A stretch of DNA of 64,000 nt, taken from contig NZ_JBIGHY010000003.1 of the NCBI RefSeq assembly GCF_043555865.1, positions 1 to 64,000 on the forward strand, read 5' to 3'. Positions 42,276-49,914 of the stretch are shown here, piece after piece (the first letter of the stretch is position 1; every line of letters begins with the position of its first letter). The DNA comes from Pelomonas dachongensis (GTDB lineage Bacteria > Pseudomonadota > Gammaproteobacteria > Burkholderiales > Burkholderiaceae_C). The notes beneath the pieces were generated by a model. The model saw only the letters and a list, made by a program, of their open reading frames with translations. It had not been told where the DNA came from and searched no databases. The position numbers and the translations under genes are program-made.

Positions 42276-43631
42276 GTGTCAACATTCCTGAAGCCCACTG
42301 CGGCATTCGTGCTCGGATGGATGCCTGCGATGGCTTGGCTGGTCGCGATGCCGGCACGAGCGGACGTGAGCCTTCAGTTGGAGGTGGGCCGCCACGTCCA
42401 GGCGAAGGCCGGTGCGTCGGGCGTTCCTGCGGACCGCCAATCCACGCTGGACGTGGCGCTCAGCGACAAGTCCATCAGGGTTGCATCGGCCGACGCGACC
42501 ACCGTCTACGACTTTGCTGCCCGCAAGCGTTGGGTGATTGATGGCCGCACGAAGACCCGCGTCGATTACTCGCTGTACGACACCGTTGGCTTTCGCACCT
42601 ACGAACTCAAGAATCGCAACACCTTGGGAGCCGCGATGTCCGCAGCAAAGCTGGGCGACTCCGTCATGGCGCAAGTCGACAATGAACACAACCTGTCAGT
42701 GCAGGACAAGCCGTCCGCGCCGCTGCAGGTCAAGACCGAGGGCGCTGCCGAGGTGTTCTATGCCGGCCCGAACGTGATGTTTCGACGCGGCGCCCGCCTG
42801 ATGCCCGCGTCACCCGGCGAGGCGCGGATGTTCGCCCAGCTGGTCCGGTACACATTTGGCGGCCATCCGCAGATTCTCAGTGCGCTCGCCCAGGCGGATT
42901 CAATCCCGGCGCAGTTCTCGCTGGTCACCTACGACGCCGGCGGAACCACCACGCAGACGGTGGTCGTTCGGCATGTGCACTCAAACCCGGTGCCCCCATT
43001 TGACGCGTCGGCATTCCCGCTGCGGCCGGCGTCCGGATCAGACCACCCAGTGGACCAGGCCCTGGACCGCGCGGCGGCGCTCACGCCGGACGACATGTCG
43101 AGCGCGCGACAGCGCAGCAAGGATGAGCTGGAGAGCGCGCTGCGCGAGGGACGGGGACTCGACGCCTTCCTGGGCTTCTATGAGTGGACCCTGATGACCG
43201 GCGAGGCCCCGGCGCCGCTGACGGCGGAGCAGAAACAGCTGATCCAGACCAACGACGCCGTGCGCCGGCTGACGGGAGCGCTGAGCGCCAAGTCCAAGGA
43301 TGCCCTGACCCAGGCGATCGCCGACCTGGCCGATATCGGCAAAAGCACCACGACCAAGACGCACATGCTGCGGATCTTCGAGGCGAACAACCGCGCGATG
43401 CTCGGCGAGCGAGGGGCCGCTCAACAGCTCTTCGTTGAAGTTCTGAAATCCCATCCCTTCATCGCCGGTGCCTACAAGGATTTGGGCGACACCTTGTTTG
43501 TCGAGTACGACACGCCGCGCGCGTGGCGCTGCTGGGATATCGGCCGAAAGATGGCGCCTGGTTTTGCCAACTTCCGCGCCATCCAGCAGTTCGAGAGTTC
43601 GCTGGCTGCGCGGCATCCCGAGTTTTTCTAG
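42276..43631 (+). CDS. Uncharacterised exported protein
   Basis: 451 residues from a GTG at 42276, chosen because AAGGGAG precedes it and it places a signal peptide (cleaved near PARADVS, residue 31) at the N-terminus; ATG starts at 42159 and 42219 would bury the signal. The central part (about 60-230) looks beta-rich; the last 100 residues (FEANNRAMLGERGAAQQLFVEVLKSHPFIAGAYKDLGD) resemble tetratricopeptide helices. Base composition is slightly less GC-rich than its neighbours. No family was recognised. Confidence 0.75.
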   Translation: MSTFLKPTAAFVLGWMPAMAWLVAMPARADVSLQLEVGRHVQAKAGASGVPADRQSTLDVALSDKSIRVASADATTVYDFAARKRWVIDGRTKTRVDYSLYDTVGFRTYELKNRNTLGAAMSAAKLGDSVMAQVDNEHNLSVQDKPSAPLQVKTEGAAEVFYAGPNVMFRRGARLMPASPGEARMFAQLVRYTFGGHPQILSALAQADSIPAQFSLVTYDAGGTTTQTVVVRHVHSNPVPPFDASAFPLRPASGSDHPVDQALDRAAALTPDDMSSARQRSKDELESALREGRGLDAFLGFYEWTLMTGEAPAPLTAEQKQLIQTNDAVRRLTGALSAKSKDALTQAIADLADIGKSTTTKTHMLRIFEANNRAMLGERGAAQQLFVEVLKSHPFIAGAYKDLGDTLFVEYDTPRAWRCWDIGRKMAPGFANFRAIQQFESSLAARHPEFF

Positions 43632-43687
43632 GCAGATCGTCGGCCTGATCGTCCGATCAACGCGCGTCGGCTGGCGGCCCTGCGGCG

Positions 43688-45079
43688 TCACCTACCGTCC
43701 AGCGGCCACGGGCGCTGCGGCGGTCTCAGGCGCTCCCACCACGCGCCCAGCGCCAGCACACCGGCATCGTCGAAGCGGCGGCCGATGATCTGCAGGCCGA
43801 TGGGCAAACCTGCCGCCATGTAGCCCGCGTTGATCGCCAGCGCCGGCTGCTCGCTCATGTTGAACGGCAGCGTGAACGCGATGTGCTCGAAGGGCCGCGC
43901 CGGGTCGTGCAGCGGGCTGGCCTGGTGGGCGGGGTAGGCCGGCATGGGGCTGACGGGCGACAGCACGAAGTCGAACGGTTGAGGCCCGTCCATGGCCGCG
44001 TTGGCTGCCTCGCGCAGCGCCTGCATCTGGCTGTAGCCGTTGAAGACGGCGGCGCCGTCGTAGCGGGCGGCGGGCGCCACCCAGTCGAGGATGTAGGGCA
44101 GCACCTTGACGCGACGCTCGGGCGGCAGGGCCGAAATGTCCAGCCACGAGCGCATGCGCCAGAAACGGTCAATGCCGTCGGCCATCGCGCGCGTCGTGAA
44201 CGCGGGCACCGGCTCGACGATGGCGCCCTGCGACTCGAACGCGCGGGCGGCGGCAGTGACGGCCGCCAGCACCTCGGGTTGCGGTGCCTCGCCCCAGCCG
44301 GCGTCCAGCCACAGGCCGATGCGCAGGCTGCGCAGGTCCAGCGGGCGCGGCAGCACGGCACCGGGCGGCAGCTGCGTGGCGTCGCGCGCATCGGGCCGGG
44401 CCAGCGTGGCCAGCATCAGCGCGGCGTCGTCCACCGTGCGCGTCAACGGCCCGGCGACGCGGCCGGCGTAGGCCGGCTGGATGGGTACGCGCCCATGGCT
44501 GGGCTTGAGGCCCACCAGGCCGCACCAGCCCGCGGGCAGCCGGATGGAGCCGCCGATGTCGGTGCCCAGGTGCAGCGGGCCGTAGCCTGCGGCGGCCGCG
44601 GCGGCAGCACCGGCGCTGGACCCTCCGGGCGTCAGCGACGTGTCCCAAGGGTTTCGCGCTGGTTCGGGGTAGAGGCTGGACAGGCCCGAACTCAGCATGC
44701 CGTAGTCGGGCATGGTGGTGCGCGCCCAAGCAATGGCACCGGCCTCGCGCAGCCGCGCGGCGGGCGGGGCTTCGAAGCGCGCCACGGCGTCGTCGGGCGT
44801 CGCGGCCGTGCCCAGCCGGTAGGCCGCGCCGGGCACGGCGATGTTCTCCTTCAACGTGACGGGCACGCCGTCCAACGCGAGCGGTGTGCCGGCCCGCCAG
44901 CGCGCCTCGCTGGCCCGGGCAGCGACCAGCGCCGCATCGGCCTCAACGGCGCACAGCGCATGCAGCTCGCCTTCGCGCGCGGCGGCCTGCGCGAGCACCG
45001 CCTGCATCACGTCCACCGGCGACAGCGTGCCGCTGCGGTAGGCAGCCAGCAGCTCGGCCGCGCCGAGGGCCGAGATCAC
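43688..45079 (-). CDS. Amidase signature-family hydrolase
   Basis: 463 residues from a GTG that overlaps the peroxiredoxin stop (GTGA). The Ser-cisSer-Lys triad is present: lysine in LKENIAVPG (near residue 76), then SLTPGGSSAGAAAAAAAGYGP and LGTDIGGSIRLPA. Members hydrolyse amides ranging from simple amides to Glu-tRNA; this one lacks gatB/gatC neighbours and is not GatA. It is last in a minus-strand run beginning with the bufferin-like genes. Confidence 0.92.
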   Translation of the reverse strand: MISALGAAELLAAYRSGTLSPVDVMQAVLAQAAAREGELHALCAVEADAALVAARASEARWRAGTPLALDGVPVTLKENIAVPGAAYRLGTAATPDDAVARFEAPPAARLREAGAIAWARTTMPDYGMLSSGLSSLYPEPARNPWDTSLTPGGSSAGAAAAAAAGYGPLHLGTDIGGSIRLPAGWCGLVGLKPSHGRVPIQPAYAGRVAGPLTRTVDDAALMLATLARPDARDATQLPPGAVLPRPLDLRSLRIGLWLDAGWGEAPQPEVLAAVTAAARAFESQGAIVEPVPAFTTRAMADGIDRFWRMRSWLDISALPPERRVKVLPYILDWVAPAARYDGAAVFNGYSQMQALREAANAAMDGPQPFDFVLSPVSPMPAYPAHQASPLHDPARPFEHIAFTLPFNMSEQPALAINAGYMAAGLPIGLQIIGRRFDDAGVLALGAWWERLRPPQRPWPLDGR

Positions 45080-45603
45080 TTCTTCAGCTTCTCGGCGGCC
45101 TTCAGCATCGCGTCGATGTGGCCATCGGGGTTCATGCTGGCGTGCACAGCGGCGATCTTGCCGTCCGTGCCGATCAGGTAGGACACACGGTCGGCCATGG
45201 TGCCGGGCACCATCTTCAGGTTCACTTCGTAGTCCTTGATGGTCTTGCCGGCAGCATCCGCGGCGACGGCGAACTTGTTGCGGCAGGCCTCCACGCTGAA
45301 CTTTTTCAACGTGTCGATGTTGTCGTTGGACATGCCGATGACGGTGGTGTTGAACGCCTTGAACTTGTCGGTGGCCTCGGCGAACTGATGGGCTTCGACC
45401 GTGCAGCCGCTGGTGAAGGCCTTGGGGTAGAAGTACAGCACCACGGGGCCTTTCTTCAGCGTCTCGGCGAGGCTGAACTTGAAGGCCTGGCCGCCCACGG
45501 CGGCTTCGGCAGTGAAGTCGGGCGCCGGCGCACCCACGCTCAGGGCCGCCTGGGCGGCGGGGATGAGCAGCGCGGTGAACAGGGCAGTCAGCAGTCGGGA
45601 CAT
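45076..45603 (-). CDS. Exported peroxiredoxin (BCP/Prx type)
   Basis: 175 residues with a signal peptide (MSRLLTALFTALLIPAAQA), so it acts in the periplasm, unusual for the BCP branch. The peroxidatic cysteine is in YPKAFTSGCTVEAHQF; a second cysteine in SVEACRNKF may resolve it. The mature domain starts SVGAPAPDFTAEA. It lies 67 bases after the bufC-like gene on the same strand and may belong to the same stress response. Confidence 0.9.
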   Translation of the reverse strand: MSRLLTALFTALLIPAAQAALSVGAPAPDFTAEAAVGGQAFKFSLAETLKKGPVVLYFYPKAFTSGCTVEAHQFAEATDKFKAFNTTVIGMSNDNIDTLKKFSVEACRNKFAVAADAAGKTIKDYEVNLKMVPGTMADRVSYLIGTDGKIAAVHASMNPDGHIDAMLKAAEKLKK

Positions 45604-45670
45604 GGCAAGGCCTCGGTGGTCGGATGGGGCACAGGATAGCCAAGCCGGCATCACCCGGCGGCCGGGTAGG

Positions 45671-46426
45671 TCAAGTCGATCTCAACAAACCGTCAGCCAG
45701 CCATTGCTGCAGTGCGGCGACCACGGCCGGCGCGGTGCCGGCGCGCTCGCAAAGCATGGCGAACGGTTCGCCGTCGGCCACGGCCTGCAGCAGCACGGCC
45801 TCCAGCGGCTCCACCGAGCGCCAACGCGTCTCGCCGTGTTGGCGCCAGGCCAGCAGCGTGTGCTCGTGCGGCTGTGGCTCTTCCAATGTGGGCGGCTCGT
45901 CGCCGGACTCAGGGTCCCACTCGCGCAGCGCCCGCCAGCCGGGCTCGATGGCATGGGACAGCGGCACGCGCTGCGCGCCGGGGTGCAGGCGCAGCACCAG
46001 GCCTGCCCAGTCGTCCGGGCTCAGCGCGGCCAGCGTGGCGGAGTGCAGCAGCGGCGCGTCGGCGGCGTCGAAGGCGCTGCGCAGCGCCCAGTCCATGCGC
46101 GCGAAGTCGACGAGGCTGGCATGCGGCACGAGGTCGTCGCCAACCTCGGCCATGAAGTCAGCCAGTTGGTGACCGAACCAGCGGATGGACGGGTGGCGGC
46201 TGGGCCGTGCGGCGATGTAGGCCTGGGCCAGCGCATCGAAAGCCTCGTCGCCCAGCGCACGGGCCAGCGCGGTGTAGTTGTCGGCCAGCGCCTCGACCAG
46301 CCGCGCACGGTAGGCGTGGCGGTAGACCGCCAGGCCCGTGGAGAAGTCGCCGGCCAGGAGGTCGGTGGCGTCGGCGCCGTCGCGGATGGCGGCGGCAAGC
46401 CCCTGCTGTTGTGCGGCGACGTTCAT
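45671..46426 (-). CDS. bufC: DUF2063 / BufC-MbnC-type partner protein
   Basis: 251 residues. The N-terminal DUF2063 domain reads LLAGDFSTGLAVYRHAYRARLVEALADNYTALARALG, followed by HPSIRWFGHQLADFM. In bufferin and methanobactin pathways this protein binds the precursor leader and pairs with the DUF692 enzyme. It overlaps that gene by four bases (ATGA at 46423-46426), which fits a 1:1 complex. The C-terminal 110 residues are acidic and less conserved. The symbol follows the bufferin nomenclature and is by analogy. Confidence 0.85.
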   Translation of the reverse strand: MNVAAQQQGLAAAIRDGADATDLLAGDFSTGLAVYRHAYRARLVEALADNYTALARALGDEAFDALAQAYIAARPSRHPSIRWFGHQLADFMAEVGDDLVPHASLVDFARMDWALRSAFDAADAPLLHSATLAALSPDDWAGLVLRLHPGAQRVPLSHAIEPGWRALREWDPESGDEPPTLEEPQPHEHTLLAWRQHGETRWRSVEPLEAVLLQAVADGEPFAMLCERAGTAPAVVAALQQWLADGLLRST

Positions 46427-47238
46427 GCGGCAAGCGCCCGCGCGCGACCCAGTTCGGCCAGCAGCTCGGGCAACGGCGGGATGTGGTCGTCGCGCTCGAT
46501 CATGGTGGGCACGCGGCCGAAGCGCTTCAGCGCATGCGCGTACAGCGCCCAGACCTCGTCGCGCACCGGGTGGTCGTGCGTGTCAATGACGATGTCGCCC
46601 CGGTCCTCGTGGCCGGCCAGGTGGATCTGGCTCACCAGGGCCGCGGGAATCGCGTCCAGGTAGGCGACAGGGTCGAAGCCGTGGTTGCGGCCGGACACGT
46701 AGACGTTGTTGACGTCCAGCAGCAGCCGCGCGCCGGTGGCCTGCAGCAGCTGGACGATGAAGTCCCATTCCGTCATCTCGTCGGCCGTGAAGCGCACGTA
46801 GCTGGACACGTTCTCCAGCACCAGTGGCCGGCCCAGCAGGTCTTGGGCTTGCGCGATGCGGCCGCCCACGTGGTCCAGCGCGGCGCGGGTCAGCGGCACG
46901 GGCAGCAGGTCGTGCAGCTGGCCGTGCGCATCGGCGCTCCAGCAGAGGTGGTCGGACACCCAGCCGGGCTGCAGCCGGTCGGCCAGCCCCTTCAGCTCGC
47001 GCAGGTAGGCCAGGTCCAGGGGCTCGGGCCCGGCGACGGACAGCGAGACGCCGTGCATGACCAGGGGGTAGTCCGCGCGAATGCGCTCCAGGTGCGCCAG
47101 CGGCGGGCCACCCGGCACCAGGTAGTTCTCGGAAATGATCTCCAGCCAGTCAGGCCGCACGCTGGCATCGACACCGGCCTCGAAGGCGGCGTAATGCTCG
47201 GTGCGCAGCCCGAGGCCGAAGCCTTGGATTCGGTTCAT
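46423..47238 (-). CDS. bufB: DUF692 multinuclear iron oxidative enzyme (BufB type)
   Basis: 271-residue TIM-barrel enzyme of the MNIO family, which modifies cysteines of ribosomal peptides (in bufferins to thiooxazoles). Iron-ligand candidates appear in the expected order: E38 (ISENY), H62 (MHGVSLSV), D96/H97 (SDHLCWS), E142/N143 (LENVSSY), D175/N178 (LLDVNNVYV), H206/H210 (IHLAGHE), D219/H221 (IDTHDHP) and E248. It sits between a Cys-rich precursor and the DUF2063 partner. It has a weak ribosome site and lies after a hairpin (47253-47278), so it should be made at lower levels than the precursor. Confidence 0.9.
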   Translation of the reverse strand: MNRIQGFGLGLRTEHYAAFEAGVDASVRPDWLEIISENYLVPGGPPLAHLERIRADYPLVMHGVSLSVAGPEPLDLAYLRELKGLADRLQPGWVSDHLCWSADAHGQLHDLLPVPLTRAALDHVGGRIAQAQDLLGRPLVLENVSSYVRFTADEMTEWDFIVQLLQATGARLLLDVNNVYVSGRNHGFDPVAYLDAIPAALVSQIHLAGHEDRGDIVIDTHDHPVRDEVWALYAHALKRFGRVPTMIERDDHIPPLPELLAELGRARALAA

Positions 47239-47252
47239 GGCAGGGGAGGAAC

Positions 47253-47278
47253 GGCGCGGCGTCTCAGGCCGCCGCGCC
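47253..47278 (-). promoter_or_regulatory. Hairpin between bufA and bufB
   Basis: ggcgcggc (47253-47260) and gccgcgcc (47271-47278) form a perfect 8-bp stem with a 10-base loop and no T run. Such stem-loops after a RiPP precursor often stabilise the precursor mRNA or reduce readthrough to the enzyme genes. Confidence 0.6.
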
Positions 47279-47291
47279 TCTGGCGATGGGC

Positions 47292-47546
47292 TTACTTTTC
47301 GACTTTTCCGCCGGCCTTGGTGCATTCGTCGGCGGTCTTCTTGCTGACCCAGCCCTGGCCCTTGCAGCCGTTCTGGCCCTTGCAGCCGCTCTTGGCGGTC
47401 TTGCATTCCGACGAGCCCTTGCAGCTGTTCACGCCGGAACACTTGACCATGCCGTCGGCCGCCGCGGCGGTGGTGGGCACGGCAGTCGCGAACAGAGCAG
47501 CAGCAGCGGCTGCAATGCCCAGGCCGTTCTTCAGGGATGCGTTCAT
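47292..47546 (-). CDS. bufA: Bufferin-like Cys-rich RiPP precursor
   Basis: 84 residues: a signal peptide/leader (MNASLKNGLGIAAAAAALFATAVPTTAAAA) then a core with six cysteines at 36, 42, 48, 55, 61 and 75, spaced by Lys/Gly/Ser and including CKGQNGCKGQGW. GGAG six bases before the ATG at 47546 fixes the start; a TTG at 47558 is in frame but lacks one. The sequence matches the Cys-rich exported peptides that precede DUF692/DUF2063 genes. The modified product is expected to bind copper or another metal in the periplasm; this is by family knowledge. Confidence 0.82.
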   Translation of the reverse strand: MNASLKNGLGIAAAAAALFATAVPTTAAAADGMVKCSGVNSCKGSSECKTAKSGCKGQNGCKGQGWVSKKTADECTKAGGKVEK

Positions 47547-47632
47547 GGAGGTCTCCAAAAGGATGAGTGGTTGAGATCGGGTTCACCACAGGTCGAGACG
47601 GGTTGCGCCGCATCGACTTGCCAGCCTGCGTC

Positions 47633-47656
47633 GGACGGAGCACAGCACTCCTTACA
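47633..47656 (-). promoter_or_regulatory. Candidate ECF-sigma promoter of the bufferin-like operon
   Basis: On the minus strand TGTAAGGAG (47656-47648) and CGTCC (47637-47633) lie about 90 bases before the precursor start. AA-containing -35 elements and a CGTC -10 are characteristic of ECF sigma factors, which are known to control DUF692/DUF2063 operons elsewhere. No ECF gene is in the window, and the spacing (14 bases after TGTAA) is slightly short. Confidence 0.35.
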
Positions 47657-47740
47657 GCCGGCGCACGCATTCTGATTACCTGCCGTTATGGCCGCAATGC
47701 CGCGTGGCATTCGTCATGCCTCGATGCCAGGGGCTAGAGT

Positions 47741-47759
47741 GCGGCAGCTTTGCTGCCGC
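47741..47759. promoter_or_regulatory. Palindrome just before murQ
   Basis: gcggcagc (47741-47748) and gctgccgc (47752-47759) are perfect inverted repeats around ttt, directly after a TAGAGT -10-like box (47735-47740) and 5 bases before the murQ ATG. It could be a repressor site at the transcription start. Confidence 0.4.
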
Positions 47760-47764
47760 CCCCC

Positions 47765-48646
47765 ATGCTGAACACCGAAACCCCGAGCACCCGCCACCCC
47801 GACCTGGACACCTACGCCACGCCCGCGCTGCTGGAGGCCTTCATCGACGACCAGAACGCCGCTGTCGCCGCCGTGAAGGCCGCGATGCCGCAGCTGGCCG
47901 CAGCGGTGGACGCCGCGCTGCCGCGCATCCGTGCGGGCGGCCGGCTGCTGTACGCCGGTGCCGGCACCTCGGGTCGCCTCGGCGTGCTGGACAGCGTGGA
48001 GCTGTACCCGACCTTCTCGTGGCCGCGCGAGCGCGCCGTGGCGGTAATGGCCGGGGGCGCGGGCGCGATGTTCGTCGCCGTCGAGGGCGCCGAGGACGAC
48101 CGCGCGCAAGGCGGTGCCGACCTCGCCGCGCTGAAGCCCGGCCCCAACGACGTGGCCCTGCTGCTGGCGGCGTCGGGCGGCACGCCCTACGTGCTGGGTG
48201 CAATGGAAGCCGCACGCGCCGCCGGCGCACTGACCATCGGCTTTGCCAACAACCCGGATGCACCCGTCACGCAGCAGGCCGACATCGGCATCACGCTGGA
48301 CACCGGCGCCGAGGTCATCTCCGGCAGCACGCGGCTGAAGGCCGGCACCTCGCAGAAGATCGCGCTGAACACGTTTTCGTCGGCGCTGATGGTGCGACTC
48401 AACAAGGTCTACGGCAACCTGATGGTGGACCTGAAGGCCACCAACGCCAAGCTCGTGAAGCGGGCGCTGGCGCTGACGGTGCGCGCCTCGGGCGCCAGCG
48501 AAGCCGACGCACAAGCCGCGCTGGCCGACTGCGACCACCATGTGAAGACGGCGCTGGTGATGCTAAAGCGCGGCATCGCGGCCGGCGAGGCACGGGCGCT
48601 GCTGGATGCGGCGGACGGCAGCGTCAGCCAAGCGCTGAGCGCATGA
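47765..48646 (+). CDS. murQ: N-acetylmuramic acid 6-phosphate etherase
   Basis: 293-residue SIS-domain lyase that removes the lactyl ether from MurNAc-6-phosphate during wall recycling. The sugar-phosphate motif is YAGAGTSGRLGVLDSVELYPTF, followed by GAEDDRAQG with the catalytic glutamate and ISGSTRLKAGTSQKIALN. The start MLNTETPSTRHPDLD is the family start. ATGA overlap with an ampG-like gene. A palindrome lies at the promoter. Confidence 0.95.
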   Translation: MLNTETPSTRHPDLDTYATPALLEAFIDDQNAAVAAVKAAMPQLAAAVDAALPRIRAGGRLLYAGAGTSGRLGVLDSVELYPTFSWPRERAVAVMAGGAGAMFVAVEGAEDDRAQGGADLAALKPGPNDVALLLAASGGTPYVLGAMEAARAAGALTIGFANNPDAPVTQQADIGITLDTGAEVISGSTRLKAGTSQKIALNTFSSALMVRLNKVYGNLMVDLKATNAKLVKRALALTVRASGASEADAQAALADCDHHVKTALVMLKRGIAAGEARALLDAADGSVSQALSA

Positions 48647-49914
48647 AACGCTCCCCCTGGGTCTGGATTCCCAGCCTCTACTTCGGCCAAGGCATTCCCT
48701 ATGTCGTCGTGATGACCTTGTCGGTCGTCATGTACAAGAACCTGGGCTTCTCCAACACCGACATCGCGCTGTACACCAGCTGGCTCTACCTGCCCTGGGT
48801 CATCAAGCCGCTGTGGTCGCCACTGGCCGAGTTGTTCGGCACCAAGCGACTGTGGGTCACGGTGCTGCAGTTCTTCATCGGCGCGGCGCTGGCCGGCGTG
48901 GCGCTGACGTTACCCGGCGAGCGCGCCTTCCAGATGACGCTGGCGGTGTTCTGGCTGATGGCGTTCGCGTCGGCGTCGCACGACATCGCGGCTGACGGCT
49001 ACTACATGCTGGCGCTGCCGCAGCACCAGCAGGCCGCCTTCGTCGGCGTGCGTTCCACCTTCTACCGCCTGGCCAACATCGGCGGTCAGGGCGGGCTGGT
49101 CTACCTGGCGGGTGAACTGACCGAGCGCACCGGCAGCGCCGTGCAGGCCTGGAGCTGGGTGTTCTGGCTGCTGGGCGGCCTGTTCGTGCTGCTGGCCCTG
49201 TGGCATGCGCTGGTGCTGCCGCGGCCGGCGGCGGACGTGCGCGGCGTGGGCGGCGGCGCCGCACGCGGCCTTGTGGCCGAGTTCTTCGCCGTGTTCGCGA
49301 GCTACTTCAAGAAGCCCGGTATCCTCGTCGTGCTGGGCTTTCTGCTGCTGTACCGCTTCCCCGAGGCGCAGCTGCTGAAGCTGGCCACGCCGTTCCTGCT
49401 GGACCCCGTCGATCAGGGCGGCCTGGGCCTGTCCACCAAGCAGGTGGGCATCGCCTACGGCACGGTGGGTCTGACGGCGCTGACGCTGGGCGGCCTGGTG
49501 GGCGGCTGGGTCATCTCCAGGTTCGGGCTCAAGCGCGCGCTGTGGCCGCTGGTGCTGGCCATGCACGTGCCCAACGTCGCCTTCCTGGCACTGGCGCTGA
49601 CGCACCCGACCAGCCTGGCCGTCATCAGCGCCGCGCTGGCGGTCGAGCAGTTCGGCTACGGCCTGGGCTTCACGGCCTACCTGATGTACATGATCCTCGT
49701 GGCCGACGGCCCGCAGAAAACCGCGCACTACGCGATCTGCACCGGCTTCATGGCGCTGGGCATGATGATCCCGGGCATGTGGAGCGGCTGGTTGCAGGAT
49801 CACATCGGCTATGTGCCCTTCTTCGCCTGGGTGCTGGTGGCCACCATTCCCAGCTTCGTCATGACGGCGCTGATCAAGGTGCCCGAGAACTTCGGGAAGA
49901 AAGCCGACGCGTGA
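48643..49914 (+). CDS. ampG: AmpG-like muropeptide permease (MFS)
   Basis: Major-facilitator membrane protein of 423 residues with about 12 helices. It begins WIPSLYFGQGIPYVVVMTLSVVMYKNLG, then TSWLYLPWVIKPLWSPLAE and SHDIAADGYYMLAL, all typical of the AmpG branch that imports anhydro-muropeptides. Location between murQ and an acetyltransferase-like sugar gene supports a wall-recycling role. Start overlaps the murQ stop. Substrate assignment is by family and context. Confidence 0.88.
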   Translation: MKRSPWVWIPSLYFGQGIPYVVVMTLSVVMYKNLGFSNTDIALYTSWLYLPWVIKPLWSPLAELFGTKRLWVTVLQFFIGAALAGVALTLPGERAFQMTLAVFWLMAFASASHDIAADGYYMLALPQHQQAAFVGVRSTFYRLANIGGQGGLVYLAGELTERTGSAVQAWSWVFWLLGGLFVLLALWHALVLPRPAADVRGVGGGAARGLVAEFFAVFASYFKKPGILVVLGFLLLYRFPEAQLLKLATPFLLDPVDQGGLGLSTKQVGIAYGTVGLTALTLGGLVGGWVISRFGLKRALWPLVLAMHVPNVAFLALALTHPTSLAVISAALAVEQFGYGLGFTAYLMYMILVADGPQKTAHYAICTGFMALGMMIPGMWSGWLQDHIGYVPFFAWVLVATIPSFVMTALIKVPENFGKKADA

